The notes: a model not told the origin generated them from the sequence alone. Positions 18,601 to 28,846 are shown, counted from the stretch's first letter. The stretch: DNA of 64,000 nt from Geoglobus acetivorans (GCF_000789255.1 NZ_CP009552.1:682001-746000), one strand, 5' to 3'. Numbers and translations are program-made.

Positions 18601-19503
18601 TTGAATTCCAGCAAGAAAGCCACAGAAAGTCTGATAAAAACCATCCTGCTCATCTGCACACTTCTCACTGTATTCGTAACTTTCAGCATAATCTATATAC
18701 TTCTGTCCGAGAGTGCAACGTTTTTCCTCTCGGTCTCACCTGTGGAATTCTTCACAGGCATGAAATGGACTCCCACGATCAAGCCCTATGCCTACGGGGT
18801 CCTGCCACTCGTCTCAGGAACACTCATGATTACGATCGGCTCAGCCCTCATAGCAATTCCGGCGGGACTTCTTTCAGCAATCTACCTGAGCGAGTACGCA
18901 AGCGAGAGGGTGAGGAACATTCTCAAACCCATGCTCGAAATCCTTGCAGGTATACCAACAGTTGTTTACGGATTTTTCGCCTTTGCATACATTACTCCGT
19001 TTCTGAAAAATCTCATGCCTGACCTGCAGGCATATAATGCTCTGAGCGCTTCAATAGTCGTCGGAATAATGATAATCCCAATCGTGGCAAGCATAAGTGA
19101 GGATGCGATCAGAGCGGTTCCGAGGTCGCTGAGAGAGGCAGGATACGCGCTCGGTGCCAGAAAACCGAGGGTTATTTTAACAATCGTGATACCCTCCGCC
19201 CTGTCGGGAATCATCGCGAGCTTCATTCTGGGAATATCAAGGGCGATAGGAGAAACAATGGCCGTTACGATAGCAGCTGGCAGAACGCCGAGGCTTGCAA
19301 ACCTGCTGAACCCTGCAGACTGGACGAAGTCCATAGAAACGATGACTGCGGCGATGGTCGAGCTTGGCCTCAGTGATGTGAGCGGCCACAGTCTGGCATA
19401 CAAAAGCCTGTTCGCCATAGGGTTCACGCTGTTCCTGATGACGCTCGCCCTGAACACCGTGAGCTACTTTGTGAAGATGAGATACAGGGAGGTGTACAGA
19501 TGA
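18601..19503 (+). CDS. pstC: phosphate ABC transporter permease PstC
   Basis: A 300-residue, six-segment membrane permease. The cytoplasmic EAA-type loop is present (VPRSLREAGYALGA). It begins with TTG preceded by AAGGAGGTG, a strong ribosome-binding site. It ends with a 4-nt overlap with pstA. Confidence 0.93.
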   Translation: MNSSKKATESLIKTILLICTLLTVFVTFSIIYILLSESATFFLSVSPVEFFTGMKWTPTIKPYAYGVLPLVSGTLMITIGSALIAIPAGLLSAIYLSEYASERVRNILKPMLEILAGIPTVVYGFFAFAYITPFLKNLMPDLQAYNALSASIVVGIMIIPIVASISEDAIRAVPRSLREAGYALGARKPRVILTIVIPSALSGIIASFILGISRAIGETMAVTIAAGRTPRLANLLNPADWTKSIETMTAAMVELGLSDVSGHSLAYKSLFAIGFTLFLMTLALNTVSYFVKMRYREVYR

Positions 19504-20354
19504 AGGGAGATGGCTGGAAGGAAAAAATGTTCATGGTCGTGACTCTTGCCGCAACCCTTGCGGGGATAACAGTTCTCTCAGCGCTGCTCGCACTGACGTT
19601 TTACGAGGCCGTAAACTGGATAGATATTCAGTTCCTGACCTCACCGCCCTCAAGGTTTCCGGACAGGGCAGGTATCTACCCCTCAATCGTGGGGACAATT
19701 ATGTCAATGATCCTAGTCGGAGTTTTTTCGGTTCCCCTTGGAGTCGGTGCGGCCCTTTATCTCGAGGAATACGGGAGGAGAAGCAGATTCAAGCAGATTC
19801 TTGAGATAAACATCTCAAACCTCGCAGCCGTGCCTTCCATCGTTTACGGTTTACTTGGACTCGGGCTTTTCGTTTCGACACTTCACATCGGAGCGGGCAG
19901 CATTCTTGCCGGATCACTCACGCTGTCTCTGCTCATCCTGCCCACGGTCATAGTCTCCGCACAGGAGGCCATCAGGGCTGTTCCCGACTCGTTGAGGGAG
20001 GCTTCGATAGGTCTCGGGGCCTCAAAATGGCAGACCATAAGACACGTCGTGCTGCCGTCATCCATTCCGGGAATACTCACGGGCGTGATACTTTCACTAT
20101 CGAGGGCGATAGGTGAAACTGCTCCGCTCATCATGATAGGAGCGGCCACAACAATTTTCACCGCACCAAAAAGCATCTTCAGCACGTATTCTCCGTTACC
20201 AATGCAGATATTCATGTGGACAGATATGCCCAAGGAGGAGTTTCTGCATGGCCTCGCACCGGCAGCAATAATCGTTCTCCTTGCGATCATGCTGTCCATG
20301 AACGCACTGGCAATTTACCTGAGAAACCATTACAGGAAAAAACTGTGGGGGTGA
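19500..20354 (+). CDS. pstA: phosphate ABC transporter permease PstA
   Basis: A 284-residue partner permease with six predicted membrane segments and the EAA loop VPDSLREASIGLGASKW. It is coupled by overlap to pstC and lies 4 nt before pstB. Confidence 0.93.
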   Translation: MKGDGWKEKMFMVVTLAATLAGITVLSALLALTFYEAVNWIDIQFLTSPPSRFPDRAGIYPSIVGTIMSMILVGVFSVPLGVGAALYLEEYGRRSRFKQILEINISNLAAVPSIVYGLLGLGLFVSTLHIGAGSILAGSLTLSLLILPTVIVSAQEAIRAVPDSLREASIGLGASKWQTIRHVVLPSSIPGILTGVILSLSRAIGETAPLIMIGAATTIFTAPKSIFSTYSPLPMQIFMWTDMPKEEFLHGLAPAAIIVLLAIMLSMNALAIYLRNHYRKKLWG

Positions 20355-20358
20355 GTGA

Positions 20359-21114
20359 ATGGAGCACATATTCGATATAAAAAATCTCACAGTATATTAC
20401 GGGGAAAAGCCCGGAATCAGCGACGTGAGCATGAAGATTTACAGGAACAAGGTTACCGCAGTTATCGGGCCGAGTGGATGCGGGAAGTCCACATTTCTGA
20501 GGGCGCTGAACAGGCTCGTGGAGCTTGCAGACAACGTCAGGGTTTCCGGTGAGGTGATATTCGACGGAAAGAACATCTACGACAGGGACGTGGACCCGGT
20601 GGAAATCAGAAGGAGAATAGGAATGGTTTTCCAGCATCCAAACCCGTTTCCGAAGAGCATATTTGACAACATCGCCTACGGGCCGAGAATTCACGGAATA
20701 AACGATCGGGAAAAGCTGAAGGAAATTGTGGAGAACAGTCTGAAAAAGGCTGCACTCTGGGAGGAGGTAAAGGACAGGCTCAACGATTCAGCGTTGAGGC
20801 TTTCAGGCGGGCAGCAGCAGAGGCTCTGCATAGCCAGAGCCATAGCAACAAACCCGGAGGTTATCCTCTTCGACGAGCCAACATCAGCCCTCGACCCCAT
20901 CGCATCGGCGAAAATAGAGGAGCTGATGGTCGAGCTGAAGAGGAACTACACCGTGGTGGTTGTGACCCACAACATCCAGCAGGCCGCAAGGATAAGCGAC
21001 TACACAGCGTTCTTCTGGATGGGCAAGCTTGTGGAGTACGACAGGACGAAGAAGATATTCGAAAAGCCGGAAAACGAGCTTACAGAGAGATACATAACGG
21101 GGAGGGTTGGATGA
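20359..21114 (+). CDS. pstB: phosphate ABC transporter ATPase PstB
   Basis: A 251-residue ABC ATPase with Walker [10 protein letters not shown], signature LSGGQQQRL, Walker [14 protein letters not shown] and H-loop VVTHN. It drives PstCA. The stop overlaps the next ATG (ATGA). Confidence 0.95.
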   Translation: MEHIFDIKNLTVYYGEKPGISDVSMKIYRNKVTAVIGPSGCGKSTFLRALNRLVELADNVRVSGEVIFDGKNIYDRDVDPVEIRRRIGMVFQHPNPFPKSIFDNIAYGPRIHGINDREKLKEIVENSLKKAALWEEVKDRLNDSALRLSGGQQQRLCIARAIATNPEVILFDEPTSALDPIASAKIEELMVELKRNYTVVVVTHNIQQAARISDYTAFFWMGKLVEYDRTKKIFEKPENELTERYITGRVG

Positions 21115-21506
21115 AAGTTCTGTTCGTCTGCATTGAAAACACGTGCAGAAGCGTGATGGCGGAAACGGTCTTCAACAGCCTTGCCAGAAACTGGAAGGCT
21201 GAGAGCGCCGGAGTTGAGGCTGGAAAAGAGTACGATATCAGGGCGGTGGAAATACTGGAAAAAAGGGGCTACAGAGTTGATGAAGGAAAACCAAAAAGCC
21301 TCAAAGATGTCAATCTCGAGGATTACGGGCTTGTTATAGCCGTGTGTGGGGAGAGTGCATGTGTAAACATCCCCCACGGAAATGTTGAGAGATGGTATGT
21401 TGAGGATCCGAAAGGCAAGAGTGTGGATGAATATCTGAGAACATTATCCATCATTGAGGATAAAGTTAAGGAGCTTTTAAGGAGGTTGGAAGATGAGAGT
21501 TCTTGA
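21111..21506 (+). CDS. low-molecular-weight phosphatase / arsenate reductase-like protein
   Basis: A 131-residue LMW-PTP fold. The CX5R phosphate loop is CIENTCRS at residues 7-14, and the general-acid loop is VEDPKG. The extra Cys in CGESAC fits arsenate-reductase-like enzymes as well as phosphatases. Placement between pstB and phoU couples it to phosphate supply; arsenate entering through Pst would be a natural substrate. It overlaps pstB by 4 nt and phoU by 14 nt. Confidence 0.8.
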   Translation: MKVLFVCIENTCRSVMAETVFNSLARNWKAESAGVEAGKEYDIRAVEILEKRGYRVDEGKPKSLKDVNLEDYGLVIAVCGESACVNIPHGNVERWYVEDPKGKSVDEYLRTLSIIEDKVKELLRRLEDESS

Positions 21507-22101
21507 TGAAAGGCTTGAAAAAATTAAGGAGGAAGTTGTTGAGCTTCACGGTATAGCGAAAAACTCGGTTGAACTCTGCATAGATGCCCTTTTTGGAGAT
21601 GAAAACAGTGCAGTCAAAATAGATGAGCTTGAAAGGTATTCAGATATTCTGAACACGGATATCGAAAACGAGGCTCTGGGGGCGGTTGCATTATTCCAGC
21701 CAGTTGCAAGGGATTTGAGATTCCTGGCAACAATAATGAGGATCTCCGGGAATTACGAGAGGATCGTGGATTACGCCCTGAAAATCTCGAGGTGCAGGGC
21801 GAACAGATTCAGGGAGGAGCTGGAGGAAATAAGGAAGGTCCTGCTGGAAATGTTCGACATCCTGGGGTCAGCACTGCAGGGTGATGTGGAGAGCATTGCA
21901 GATAAACTCATGACGAGAGACGACATGATCGACAGAAAGAGCAGGGATATAATAGACAGGCTAAAAGGGGAGGAGATGACGGACGAAACCCTGTGCCTTA
22001 TTTTCTCAGCAAGATTTCTGGAGAGAATAGGCGACATCCTTGCCAAGACTGGAGCAAGAATACTGTACATCGAGAAAGGGAGAAGGGTCTGGATAAAGTA
22101 A
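21493..22101 (+). CDS. phoU: PhoU phosphate regulator
   Basis: A 202-residue two-repeat helical PhoU protein. Conserved acidic/metal-site segments include VARDLRFLATIMRISGNYERI. It likely restrains Pst uptake. It is the last gene of the pst operon and starts inside the phosphatase gene. Confidence 0.9.
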   Translation: MRVLDERLEKIKEEVVELHGIAKNSVELCIDALFGDENSAVKIDELERYSDILNTDIENEALGAVALFQPVARDLRFLATIMRISGNYERIVDYALKISRCRANRFREELEEIRKVLLEMFDILGSALQGDVESIADKLMTRDDMIDRKSRDIIDRLKGEEMTDETLCLIFSARFLERIGDILAKTGARILYIEKGRRVWIK

Positions 22102-22124
22102 TCCCTTCAGCCGTATTTTATCTT

Positions 22125-22763
22125 TTATTTCATCAGTCCATCAATCCTCTCGCGGATCTCTCTTGCGGTTCTGGCGGGGTCTTCGGACTGATATATTGTC
22201 CTGCCCACGATGATTCCGTCGGCTCCGGCCTTCAGAACGTCCTCGAGCGTTCCCCCCTGAGCCCCGACTCCGGGACAGATGACCTTGAGGCTTCCTGCCC
22301 TCCTCTTTATCTCCGCAATCCTCTCAGGCCTCGTGGCAGGGGCTATGAGACCGTCGCAGCCGACCTCTTTTGCAACATCAACAATCTCAAGAGCATGACC
22401 GGTCATGAACTCTCTCCCGCCCTGGCTGCTCAGCTCCGTTACAGCATAAACCTCCCCTCCATACCTGTCAGCCACATCCCTCACAGCCTGAAGCATGTCC
22501 CTTCCGGCAAAACCGTGGGCGATGACTGCCCTAACCCCATGTCTAAAGGCTATGTCCGCAATGAGGGAAGCAGTGTAGGGTATGTCCGCTATCTTGAAAT
22601 CGGCTATAACAGGCCGGATTCTGGAAAGCCCGGAAACAACATCGATCCCTGCAGACAGAACGAGCGGGTAGTTGACCTTGATGAAGTCCACGTACTCACC
22701 GCACTTCCGGGCAATGTCAAGTGCCACCTCTTTATCCTGAACATCAAGAGCAAGTATGAGCAT
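22125..22763 (-). CDS. pyrF: orotidine 5'-phosphate decarboxylase
   Basis: A 212-residue OMP decarboxylase of the archaeal type. Catalytic motif [10 protein letters not shown] is present, with LALDVQ at the N-terminus and the phosphate-binding [10 protein letters not shown] and DGIIVGRTI motifs. It makes UMP in pyrimidine synthesis. Convergent with phoU. Confidence 0.93.
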   Translation of the reverse strand: MLILALDVQDKEVALDIARKCGEYVDFIKVNYPLVLSAGIDVVSGLSRIRPVIADFKIADIPYTASLIADIAFRHGVRAVIAHGFAGRDMLQAVRDVADRYGGEVYAVTELSSQGGREFMTGHALEIVDVAKEVGCDGLIAPATRPERIAEIKRRAGSLKVICPGVGAQGGTLEDVLKAGADGIIVGRTIYQSEDPARTAREIRERIDGLMK

Positions 22764-22858
22764 AAACCCTTAACCGTGCATGTGATTTTAAATGTTGGCT
22801 CGGCACCATCCAAATCTTTAATATCCATGGAATGAAAAAACTACCAGGGGGAGCCAGC

Positions 22859-23428
22859 ATGGTGGGAGAACAGATGGTAAAGTTTTTCACGGCAATGGAG
22901 AACCAGATAAAGCTCTTGAAGGATTCCGTGAACTCCGAGAATCTCGAGGAGCTTATCGGTGCAATACAGGGTGCGAGGAGCATCTTTGTTATGGGTGCAG
23001 GGAGAAGCGGGTTTGTGGCGAAATCGTTTGCAATGCGGTTAATGCACTGCGGTTACAACGTTTACGTTGTTGGCGAGACCGTAACTCCGAGGATCGGAAA
23101 GGAAGACGTCCTGATAGCCATATCAGGTTCGGGAGAGACAACGTCTGTTGTGAACATAAGCAAAAAGGCAAAGGAGCTGATCGGGTCGAAGCTGATAGCA
23201 ATCACAAGCAATCCCGAATCTTCTCTCGGAAAACTTGCAGATGTCGTTGTTCCGATAAAGGGGAAGATAAAGACCGAGCAGGACGAGGAGCTTTCAAAAA
23301 TTGCCCCTCTCGGCACGATGTTCGAGCTTACCGTGATGATATACCTTGACGCTCTCATTGCCGAACTCATGACGGTGAGAAACCTCACAGAAAAGGATCT
23401 CGAGAACAGACATGCGGTTCTTGAATGA
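22859..23428 (+). CDS. 6-phospho-3-hexuloisomerase
   Basis: About 189 residues from the ATG after a GGGGGA ribosome-binding site; an in-frame ATG 27 nt upstream is an alternative. A SIS domain is evident (VMGAGRSGFVAKSFAMRL, ISGSGETTSVV), with the family's C-terminal ENRHAVLE. It interconverts hexulose-6-phosphate and fructose-6-phosphate in the ribulose monophosphate route used by archaea to make or break pentoses. No hexulose-phosphate synthase is adjacent. Confidence 0.85.
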   Translation: MVGEQMVKFFTAMENQIKLLKDSVNSENLEELIGAIQGARSIFVMGAGRSGFVAKSFAMRLMHCGYNVYVVGETVTPRIGKEDVLIAISGSGETTSVVNISKKAKELIGSKLIAITSNPESSLGKLADVVVPIKGKIKTEQDEELSKIAPLGTMFELTVMIYLDALIAELMTVRNLTEKDLENRHAVLE

Positions 23429-23438
23429 GGTGAGCATA

Positions 23439-24491
23439 ATGTATGAGAGTATAGAGGAACTTGTAAGGAAGCTGAGCAACGCCCACGGCATTTCCGGGTA
23501 TGAGGACGAGATAAGAGACATAATAAAGGCCGAGCTTGAGGACCATGTGGACGAGATAAAGGTTGACAGGATGGGCAACATAATCTGTGTGAAGAACGGC
23601 AGAGACTACAGCCAGATGATTGCCGCACACATGGATGAGATCGGTTTCATGGTGAAGTACATAGAGGACAACGGATTTCTGAGGATAACACCCATAGGAG
23701 GATGGTTCAGTCAAACAGCGCTAAACCAGAGGGTGATACTCCACGGAAAGAAGGGCAGAATCGTCGGTGTGCTGGGGTGCAAGCCTCCGCACTTCATGAG
23801 GGATGACGAGAGAAAGAAGGTCATCGATATCAAGGACATGTTCATAGACGTTGGAGCAGAGAGCAGGGATGATGTGAAGGAGATGGGAATCGACATCGGG
23901 ACCCCGGTAACCATTGACAGAGAGTGTGTCAGACTGGGGAACAGGATTACCGGCAAGGCATTTGACGACAGGGCCGGTGTTGCAATCATGATAGAGGCGC
24001 TCAAGCGGACAGAGAGCGATGCCACGATCTACGCAGTCGGGACCGTGCAGGAGGAGGTCGGGCTGAAGGGTGCGAGAACCTCTTCATTTGCCCTCGAGCC
24101 TGATGTTGCCCTCGCAATTGATGTTGCACCTTCAACAGACTATCCCGGTGCTGAAAGCGTGAAGCTCGACGTCAAGCTCGACAAGGGTCCAGTCATAACC
24201 GTGGCCGACGCTCAGGGGAGAGGTTTGATCGCTCCGAAAGCCGTCGTGGACTGGCTTGTTGAAACGGCAGAAAAGCACGGAATAGACTACCAGCTGGAGG
24301 TTGGAGAGGGCGGAACGACAGATGCGACTGCAATCCACCTGACAAAGGCTGGAATACCCACGGGTGTTGTTTCGGTGCCTGCAAGATACATCCACACGCC
24401 CGTAGAGGTAATATCACTGAAGGACGTAGATCTGTCTGCAGAACTGGTCGCAAGAGCCCTTGAATCCGCAGAAAAATACATAAAAAAGTAA
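23439..24491 (+). CDS. M42-family metallo-aminopeptidase
   Basis: About 350 residues of a tetrahedral (TET-type) aminopeptidase/endoglucanase-like M42 protein. Metal and catalytic motifs are AAHMDEIGFMV, FDDRAGVA, QEEVGLKGA and DVAPSTDYPG, with the final HTPVEVI. The start ATG follows GAGGTGAGCATA. It overlaps nothing but follows the hexuloisomerase by 10 nt, probably as one operon. Confidence 0.88.
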   Translation: MYESIEELVRKLSNAHGISGYEDEIRDIIKAELEDHVDEIKVDRMGNIICVKNGRDYSQMIAAHMDEIGFMVKYIEDNGFLRITPIGGWFSQTALNQRVILHGKKGRIVGVLGCKPPHFMRDDERKKVIDIKDMFIDVGAESRDDVKEMGIDIGTPVTIDRECVRLGNRITGKAFDDRAGVAIMIEALKRTESDATIYAVGTVQEEVGLKGARTSSFALEPDVALAIDVAPSTDYPGAESVKLDVKLDKGPVITVADAQGRGLIAPKAVVDWLVETAEKHGIDYQLEVGEGGTTDATAIHLTKAGIPTGVVSVPARYIHTPVEVISLKDVDLSAELVARALESAEKYIKK

Positions 24492-24527
24492 ATTTCTAAA
24501 ATTTTTAACAGTTCTGTCTGTTTCAGC

Positions 24528-24638
24528 TTACCCTGCCATAAACACGGCCAGCGGAGCAATTATTCCGAGAGCCAGTATTGCTGAACCGATTATCAGGCCG
24601 AGTATGAACCCGAGACTTTTGAGTGGTGCCAGCTCCAT
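24528..24638 (-). CDS. 36-residue single-span membrane peptide
   Basis: A short gene with a strong ribosome-binding site (GAGGAGGGAGAG) a few nt before ATG. It encodes MELAPLKSLGF followed by a Gly/Ile/Leu-rich helix of about 22 residues (LGLIIGSAILALGIIAPLAV) and a short tail. There are no charged residues after Lys7, so insertion is probably N-in. Function unknown. It sits alone between the M42 peptidase (convergent) and tmcA (divergent). Confidence 0.6.
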   Translation of the reverse strand: MELAPLKSLGFILGLIIGSAILALGIIAPLAVFMAG

Positions 24639-24829
24639 ATCTCTCCCTCCTCAGCATTTTACGTACGAATATGTATCAATTAGTGTTTATATAATTTTTT
24701 GATTCTATAAATAATTACGTAATTATTTATCAGATAATATCTAAATTAATCGCAATACAATATTATCGTGAATATCACAGAACGAAGACTCAAGAAAATA
24801 TAAAAGCAGACAGGCAAAGTTTCCTACGA

Positions 24830-27136
24830 ATGACGGTCAGGGACCTCATGCTCGAAATCGAGAAGGCAAGTAAAATTGCCAGGGAAAACAGGCACAGGTA
24901 CGTTGTTTTCGTATGCACGAAAGAGCTGAACGACAGGATAATGAAACTCGCCAGAAAGGCATACAGGCAGCACCTGAAATCATCGGAAAATTCTGAGGAA
25001 AGTCTTCTTCTTGCAGGGAGGAGTTACTTCAATGAGCTGGCAGAGAAGTACTTCAACGGGGAGGTCATCCACTACAAGGACAGCTGGAAGGTTCTGGGGC
25101 AGACCTACGACAGCCTGATCATAGACCTGACAGACGGGTTCCACCCGAACGACCTCGGAATACTGATAGAGACGATAAGAGAGGGCGGGATCATCATCGC
25201 CATCTCACCCCACATTGACAGCTGGTTCGAGCTGAAGGGGAAGTGGCATGAGGACCTGGTAAGCGAGCCATACACGGTTGATGACGTTGTCCCGAGATTT
25301 TACAGCAGATTCATAAAAAAGACCCTTGGAGCAGAGGGAATCATAATATTCGACGCAGATAAAAGAAAAATTCTGAAAAAATATGAATTCGAGAAGAAAG
25401 TCGATTCAAGAGAAGAAATCGTAATCCCGGAGGAGAAAAAGGAAATCAAGAGAAAGCTCTACAAGCTATGTGCCACTCAGGACCAGGTTCGCGTTCTTCA
25501 GGTTTTTGAGTCGTTCTTTGAAAAAGAGAGGGAGAAAAAGGCTGTTGTAATAACGGCCAACAGGGGGAGGGGTAAAACTGCCGTTCTCGGAATCCTGACA
25601 CCATATCTGGTGTCAAAACTTGAAAGAACCCTGAAAAGACCCGTCAGAATCCTGCTCGTGGCCCCAAACGTCCAGTCCGTGCAAACCTACTTCGAATTTC
25701 TCAAAAAAGCCCTCGTCAGGCAAGGGATGAAGAACTTCACTGAGAAGAAAAGCGGTGGAAACACCACGGTGATCAACAGCAGGTATGCGAGGATCGAGTA
25801 CGCCCTCCCCGCGAGGGCCATGAGAGAGGGTGAGTTTGCAGACATCGTCATTGTTGACGAGGCTGCATCAATCGACGTTCCCGTGCTTTTCAAGATAATC
25901 GAGGGTGTGAAGTACGCGATATTCTCCACAACGGTTCACGGTTACGAGGGGACGGGAAGGGGCTTCGCAATCAGATTTCTGAAGAGGCTCGAGCAGGACG
26001 AAAATACGGAAATAGTGAAAATCGAGCTGAAGGAACCGATAAGGTACGGTAAGGGCGACCCAATCGAGGCCTGGCTCTACGACGTTCTGATGCTCGACGC
26101 ACAGCCCGTGGAGCTTGATGAGGAGGACCTTGAGAAAATAAGGAACGGGGAGCTTGAGTTCGAGGAGCTTGACAAGAACATGCTCATCGAAAACGACGAC
26201 CTCCTCAGAGAGTTCTTCGGCATTTACGTTCTCGCCCACTACAGAAACCGCCCCTCTGACCTCGTGATTCTGCTGGACATGCCGAACCACATTCCGCTCA
26301 GGGTCAAGGTGAACGGAAAGACTGTATGCTCACTGCACGTTGCTGTCGAAGGTGGCATGGATGAGGAGACCGTGAGGAAACTCTCCGATGGCTACAAGCC
26401 GAAGGGTCAGATAATCCCTGACCTGATCCTGAAGCACTACTGGGAGTATGGCTTTCCCGAGCTTACCGGCATAAGGATCGTAAGAATCGCAACTCACCCG
26501 TCCGTGATGGACATGGGTATAGGCAGCTATGCACTTCAGAAGCTCGTCGAGTGGGCCTCGGAGAAGGACATGGACTGGGCGGGGAGTGGTTTTGGTGTAT
26601 CTCCGGAACTGCTCAGGTTCTGGGAGAGAAACGGGTTCGTGCCGGTGCACATCACGCCCCAGAGGAATGAGATTTCCGGAGAGTACACGGTCATAGTCCT
26701 GAAAGCCCTCAAAATGCACATCCAGTCCAGAATTGACGACATAAACGCTGAATTCGTCAGGAGAGTGATAGAATACCTCGGAGACGAGCTGAGAGACATA
26801 GAGCTTGAAACTGCCATAAGGCTCCTGAGGAGCCTCAGAAAGGAGGCAAAGGCATGTGAGCCAGAATTCACCAGGGTCGAGAGAAGGAGAATGAAGAAGT
26901 ACTTCCAGGGCCACAGCCTGTTCGAGTATGTTTCCGACATAGCGAGGCCCCTCATAAGGTATTACTACACCCGGGCCGATAAGGCCGGACTGGACGAAAG
27001 GGAAGAGAGGGTTCTGGTTGCGAAATGTCTGATGATGAAAAGCTGGAGGGAGATTGAGGATAGCAGGTCATACAAAAGAATGCTGAAGGCCCTTAAAAAG
27101 GTGTGGGAGTGGTACCATGGAGCAGAAGAGGATTAA
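24830..27136 (+). CDS. tmcA: tRNA(Met) cytidine acetyltransferase TmcA
   Basis: A 768-residue RNA acetyltransferase, full length. A helicase-like ATPase domain has Walker A TANRGRGKTAVL (about residue 245) and Walker B IVDEAA. A GNAT domain follows (MGIGSYALQKL, about residues 540-600), then a tRNA-binding tail. It makes N4-acetylcytidine in RNA, which stabilises RNA in hyperthermophiles. A TATA box (AAAATATAAAAG) lies about 32 nt upstream. Confidence 0.92.
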   Translation: MTVRDLMLEIEKASKIARENRHRYVVFVCTKELNDRIMKLARKAYRQHLKSSENSEESLLLAGRSYFNELAEKYFNGEVIHYKDSWKVLGQTYDSLIIDLTDGFHPNDLGILIETIREGGIIIAISPHIDSWFELKGKWHEDLVSEPYTVDDVVPRFYSRFIKKTLGAEGIIIFDADKRKILKKYEFEKKVDSREEIVIPEEKKEIKRKLYKLCATQDQVRVLQVFESFFEKEREKKAVVITANRGRGKTAVLGILTPYLVSKLERTLKRPVRILLVAPNVQSVQTYFEFLKKALVRQGMKNFTEKKSGGNTTVINSRYARIEYALPARAMREGEFADIVIVDEAASIDVPVLFKIIEGVKYAIFSTTVHGYEGTGRGFAIRFLKRLEQDENTEIVKIELKEPIRYGKGDPIEAWLYDVLMLDAQPVELDEEDLEKIRNGELEFEELDKNMLIENDDLLREFFGIYVLAHYRNRPSDLVILLDMPNHIPLRVKVNGKTVCSLHVAVEGGMDEETVRKLSDGYKPKGQIIPDLILKHYWEYGFPELTGIRIVRIATHPSVMDMGIGSYALQKLVEWASEKDMDWAGSGFGVSPELLRFWERNGFVPVHITPQRNEISGEYTVIVLKALKMHIQSRIDDINAEFVRRVIEYLGDELRDIELETAIRLLRSLRKEAKACEPEFTRVERRRMKKYFQGHSLFEYVSDIARPLIRYYYTRADKAGLDEREERVLVAKCLMMKSWREIEDSRSYKRMLKALKKVWEWYHGAEED

Positions 27137-27434
27137 TTTCGATTCGGAGTATGTAGAGGCCATAATGGACGGGAGAAAGGTAACAACTGTCAGAAAGGGT
27201 ATAAAGAGATACCCTGTGGGGAGAATAGTTGATCTGACTGCAGAGAGCAAGCCCTTCGCAAGAGCGAGGGTTGACAAGGTCGTTGTGAAGAGAATTAAGG
27301 AACTGACAGACATCGATGCGAAACTCGACGGTTTCGAGAACAGGGAAGAGCTTATAGAGGCTCTGAAGAGGATATACGGGAAGGTCAAAGACGAGGAGTT
27401 TGTTACGGTTGTGCACTTCACGGTTGTGGATTGA
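27117..27434 (+). CDS. ASCH-domain protein
   Basis: A 105-residue ASCH (PUA-like) fold protein with the RKVTTVRKG segment typical of the family. It overlaps the end of tmcA by 20 nt, so it is co-transcribed and may be an RNA-binding helper. Some ASCH proteins are RNases or N4-acetylcytidine amidohydrolases, which would fit next to an acetylcytidine-forming enzyme. That link is inference. Confidence 0.75.
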   Translation: MEQKRINFDSEYVEAIMDGRKVTTVRKGIKRYPVGRIVDLTAESKPFARARVDKVVVKRIKELTDIDAKLDGFENREELIEALKRIYGKVKDEEFVTVVHFTVVD

Positions 27435-27468
27435 TCTGGATTTTATTTCTAACTCCCTCATCAAAATG

Positions 27469-27479
27469 TTTAAAAATTG
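27469..27479 (+). promoter_or_regulatory. TATA box of tRNA-Ser
   Basis: TTTAAAAATT is centred about 26 nt before the mature 5' end of the tRNA gene, the standard archaeal TATA spacing. Confidence 0.6.
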
Positions 27480-27500
27480 AGAGTGATTAGCCAGTTTAAA

Positions 27501-27581
27501 GCCGGGGTTGCCGAGTGGTAAGGCGGTGGCCTGCTAAGCCACTGGGCTCTGCCCGCGTGGGTTCGAATCCCACCCCCGGCG
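27501..27581 (+). tRNA. tRNA-Ser (GCU)
   Basis: The acceptor stem GCCGGGG/CCCCGGC is perfect. The anticodon loop CTGCTAA gives anticodon GCT. The long variable arm (CTGGGCTCTGCCCGC) and T loop GGTTCGAATCC are typical of serine tRNA. Discriminator base is G. No intron. Confidence 0.95.
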
Positions 27582-27748
27582 CACTGTTTTGTCAATTGAG
27601 GAAGGCGTTTATTCGCCAAGAATACACAACTTCCACGCAAGAGACAATGCAAAACATCTGTACACATGAAAAATCAAAGAAATGCAGGAACAGGAAAAAT
27701 TTTAATTACCATCTTTCCATCCAGGAATACAGCATTCAGGGTGATTGA

Positions 27749-28717
27749 ATGAGGATACAGATTTACGGGGCAGGAATGGCTGGAAGCTACCTGTACATGC
27801 TCCTCAGGAACAACGAAGATTATGAGGTCGGTATCAAAGATGAAAGAAATTCTCCCGACTGCAGATGCGCCTGGGGTATAGCCTACAGGCAGGCCAAAAA
27901 CCTCTACAGGGACATCGGGCTAGATCTTGACGATTACATAATCTCAAGGCCCAGATATGCCTACGCCAACGGTATCAGGTTCAGGGTCAAGAACGTTGTG
28001 ATGTTCGACAGAAAGAAGCTCCTCCAGGATTTATGGAGTGAGATGGAATTCAGAGAGATGGAAAACCCGGACATAATCGTGGATGCCACCGGGAGCAAAA
28101 GGGCATTCCTGCCCGACGTTGATGAGGATGACGTCCACATGAGGTACCACACCGTGCAGTATATAGAGGAACATGAGAAAGACGAGGACATCTATGCATA
28201 TGCAAGAAGGACAGGATACGCATGGGCCTTCCCTCTCGGAGAGGGCAGATGGCACATAGGGGCCGGAGACAAGAGCGTTGAGAGAGCAGAGGAGATGGTC
28301 AGAAAACTCCGCGAGAAGTACGGGTTCGAGGAGAAGGAGAAATCCTGTGGGTGCAAGGGTTTCGTCAGGATGTATCCCCCCTCAAAGTCACTGCCCTTCA
28401 GGGATGGAAACGTTTACGGTGTTGGAGAGGCAATCGGGTGCATAAGCGGTTTCGGTGAGGGGAACGCCCCCGCACTGCTCTCCGCAAAGATATTCCACGA
28501 CTGTCTGAACAGCGACTGCCTCGACGAGTATGAAAACAGAATTCTCGAGGAGTTCAGGTGGGTGGAGGAGGAGTTCGGCTTTCTGGAGGCTGTGCAGAGA
28601 GGAGACATAGTCTCTGCCCTCAAGCTGACCAGAAAGGTGATCAGGATCGAAAGTGAGAGGAGTGCAGAACTGAATTTCAGGGACATTCTGAAGGTCATAA
28701 CCAATCTGAAACCCTGA
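27749..28717 (+). CDS. geranylgeranyl-reductase-family flavoprotein
   Basis: A 322-residue FAD-dependent oxidoreductase. The N-terminal dinucleotide motif is YGAGMAGSYL, and the family signature GEAIGCISGFGEGN lies around residue 225. The Cys-rich segments (CRCAW, CGCKG) are of note. Such enzymes saturate isoprenoid chains of archaeal lipids, but at 322 residues it is shorter than typical lipid reductases (about 390-450), so a different substrate is possible. Confidence 0.75.
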   Translation: MRIQIYGAGMAGSYLYMLLRNNEDYEVGIKDERNSPDCRCAWGIAYRQAKNLYRDIGLDLDDYIISRPRYAYANGIRFRVKNVVMFDRKKLLQDLWSEMEFREMENPDIIVDATGSKRAFLPDVDEDDVHMRYHTVQYIEEHEKDEDIYAYARRTGYAWAFPLGEGRWHIGAGDKSVERAEEMVRKLREKYGFEEKEKSCGCKGFVRMYPPSKSLPFRDGNVYGVGEAIGCISGFGEGNAPALLSAKIFHDCLNSDCLDEYENRILEEFRWVEEEFGFLEAVQRGDIVSALKLTRKVIRIESERSAELNFRDILKVITNLKP

Positions 28718-28846
28718 CAGCACTTCAGGAAAATTTGCACCAGTGGATAAAAAAGGAAACTAAAAGTTTATATTTGCAATATCACCAGAAGCAGTTAGAT
28801 ATAAGTAACCGATAAATCATATTGAACCAGAGAGGTGAAAGTCCTG

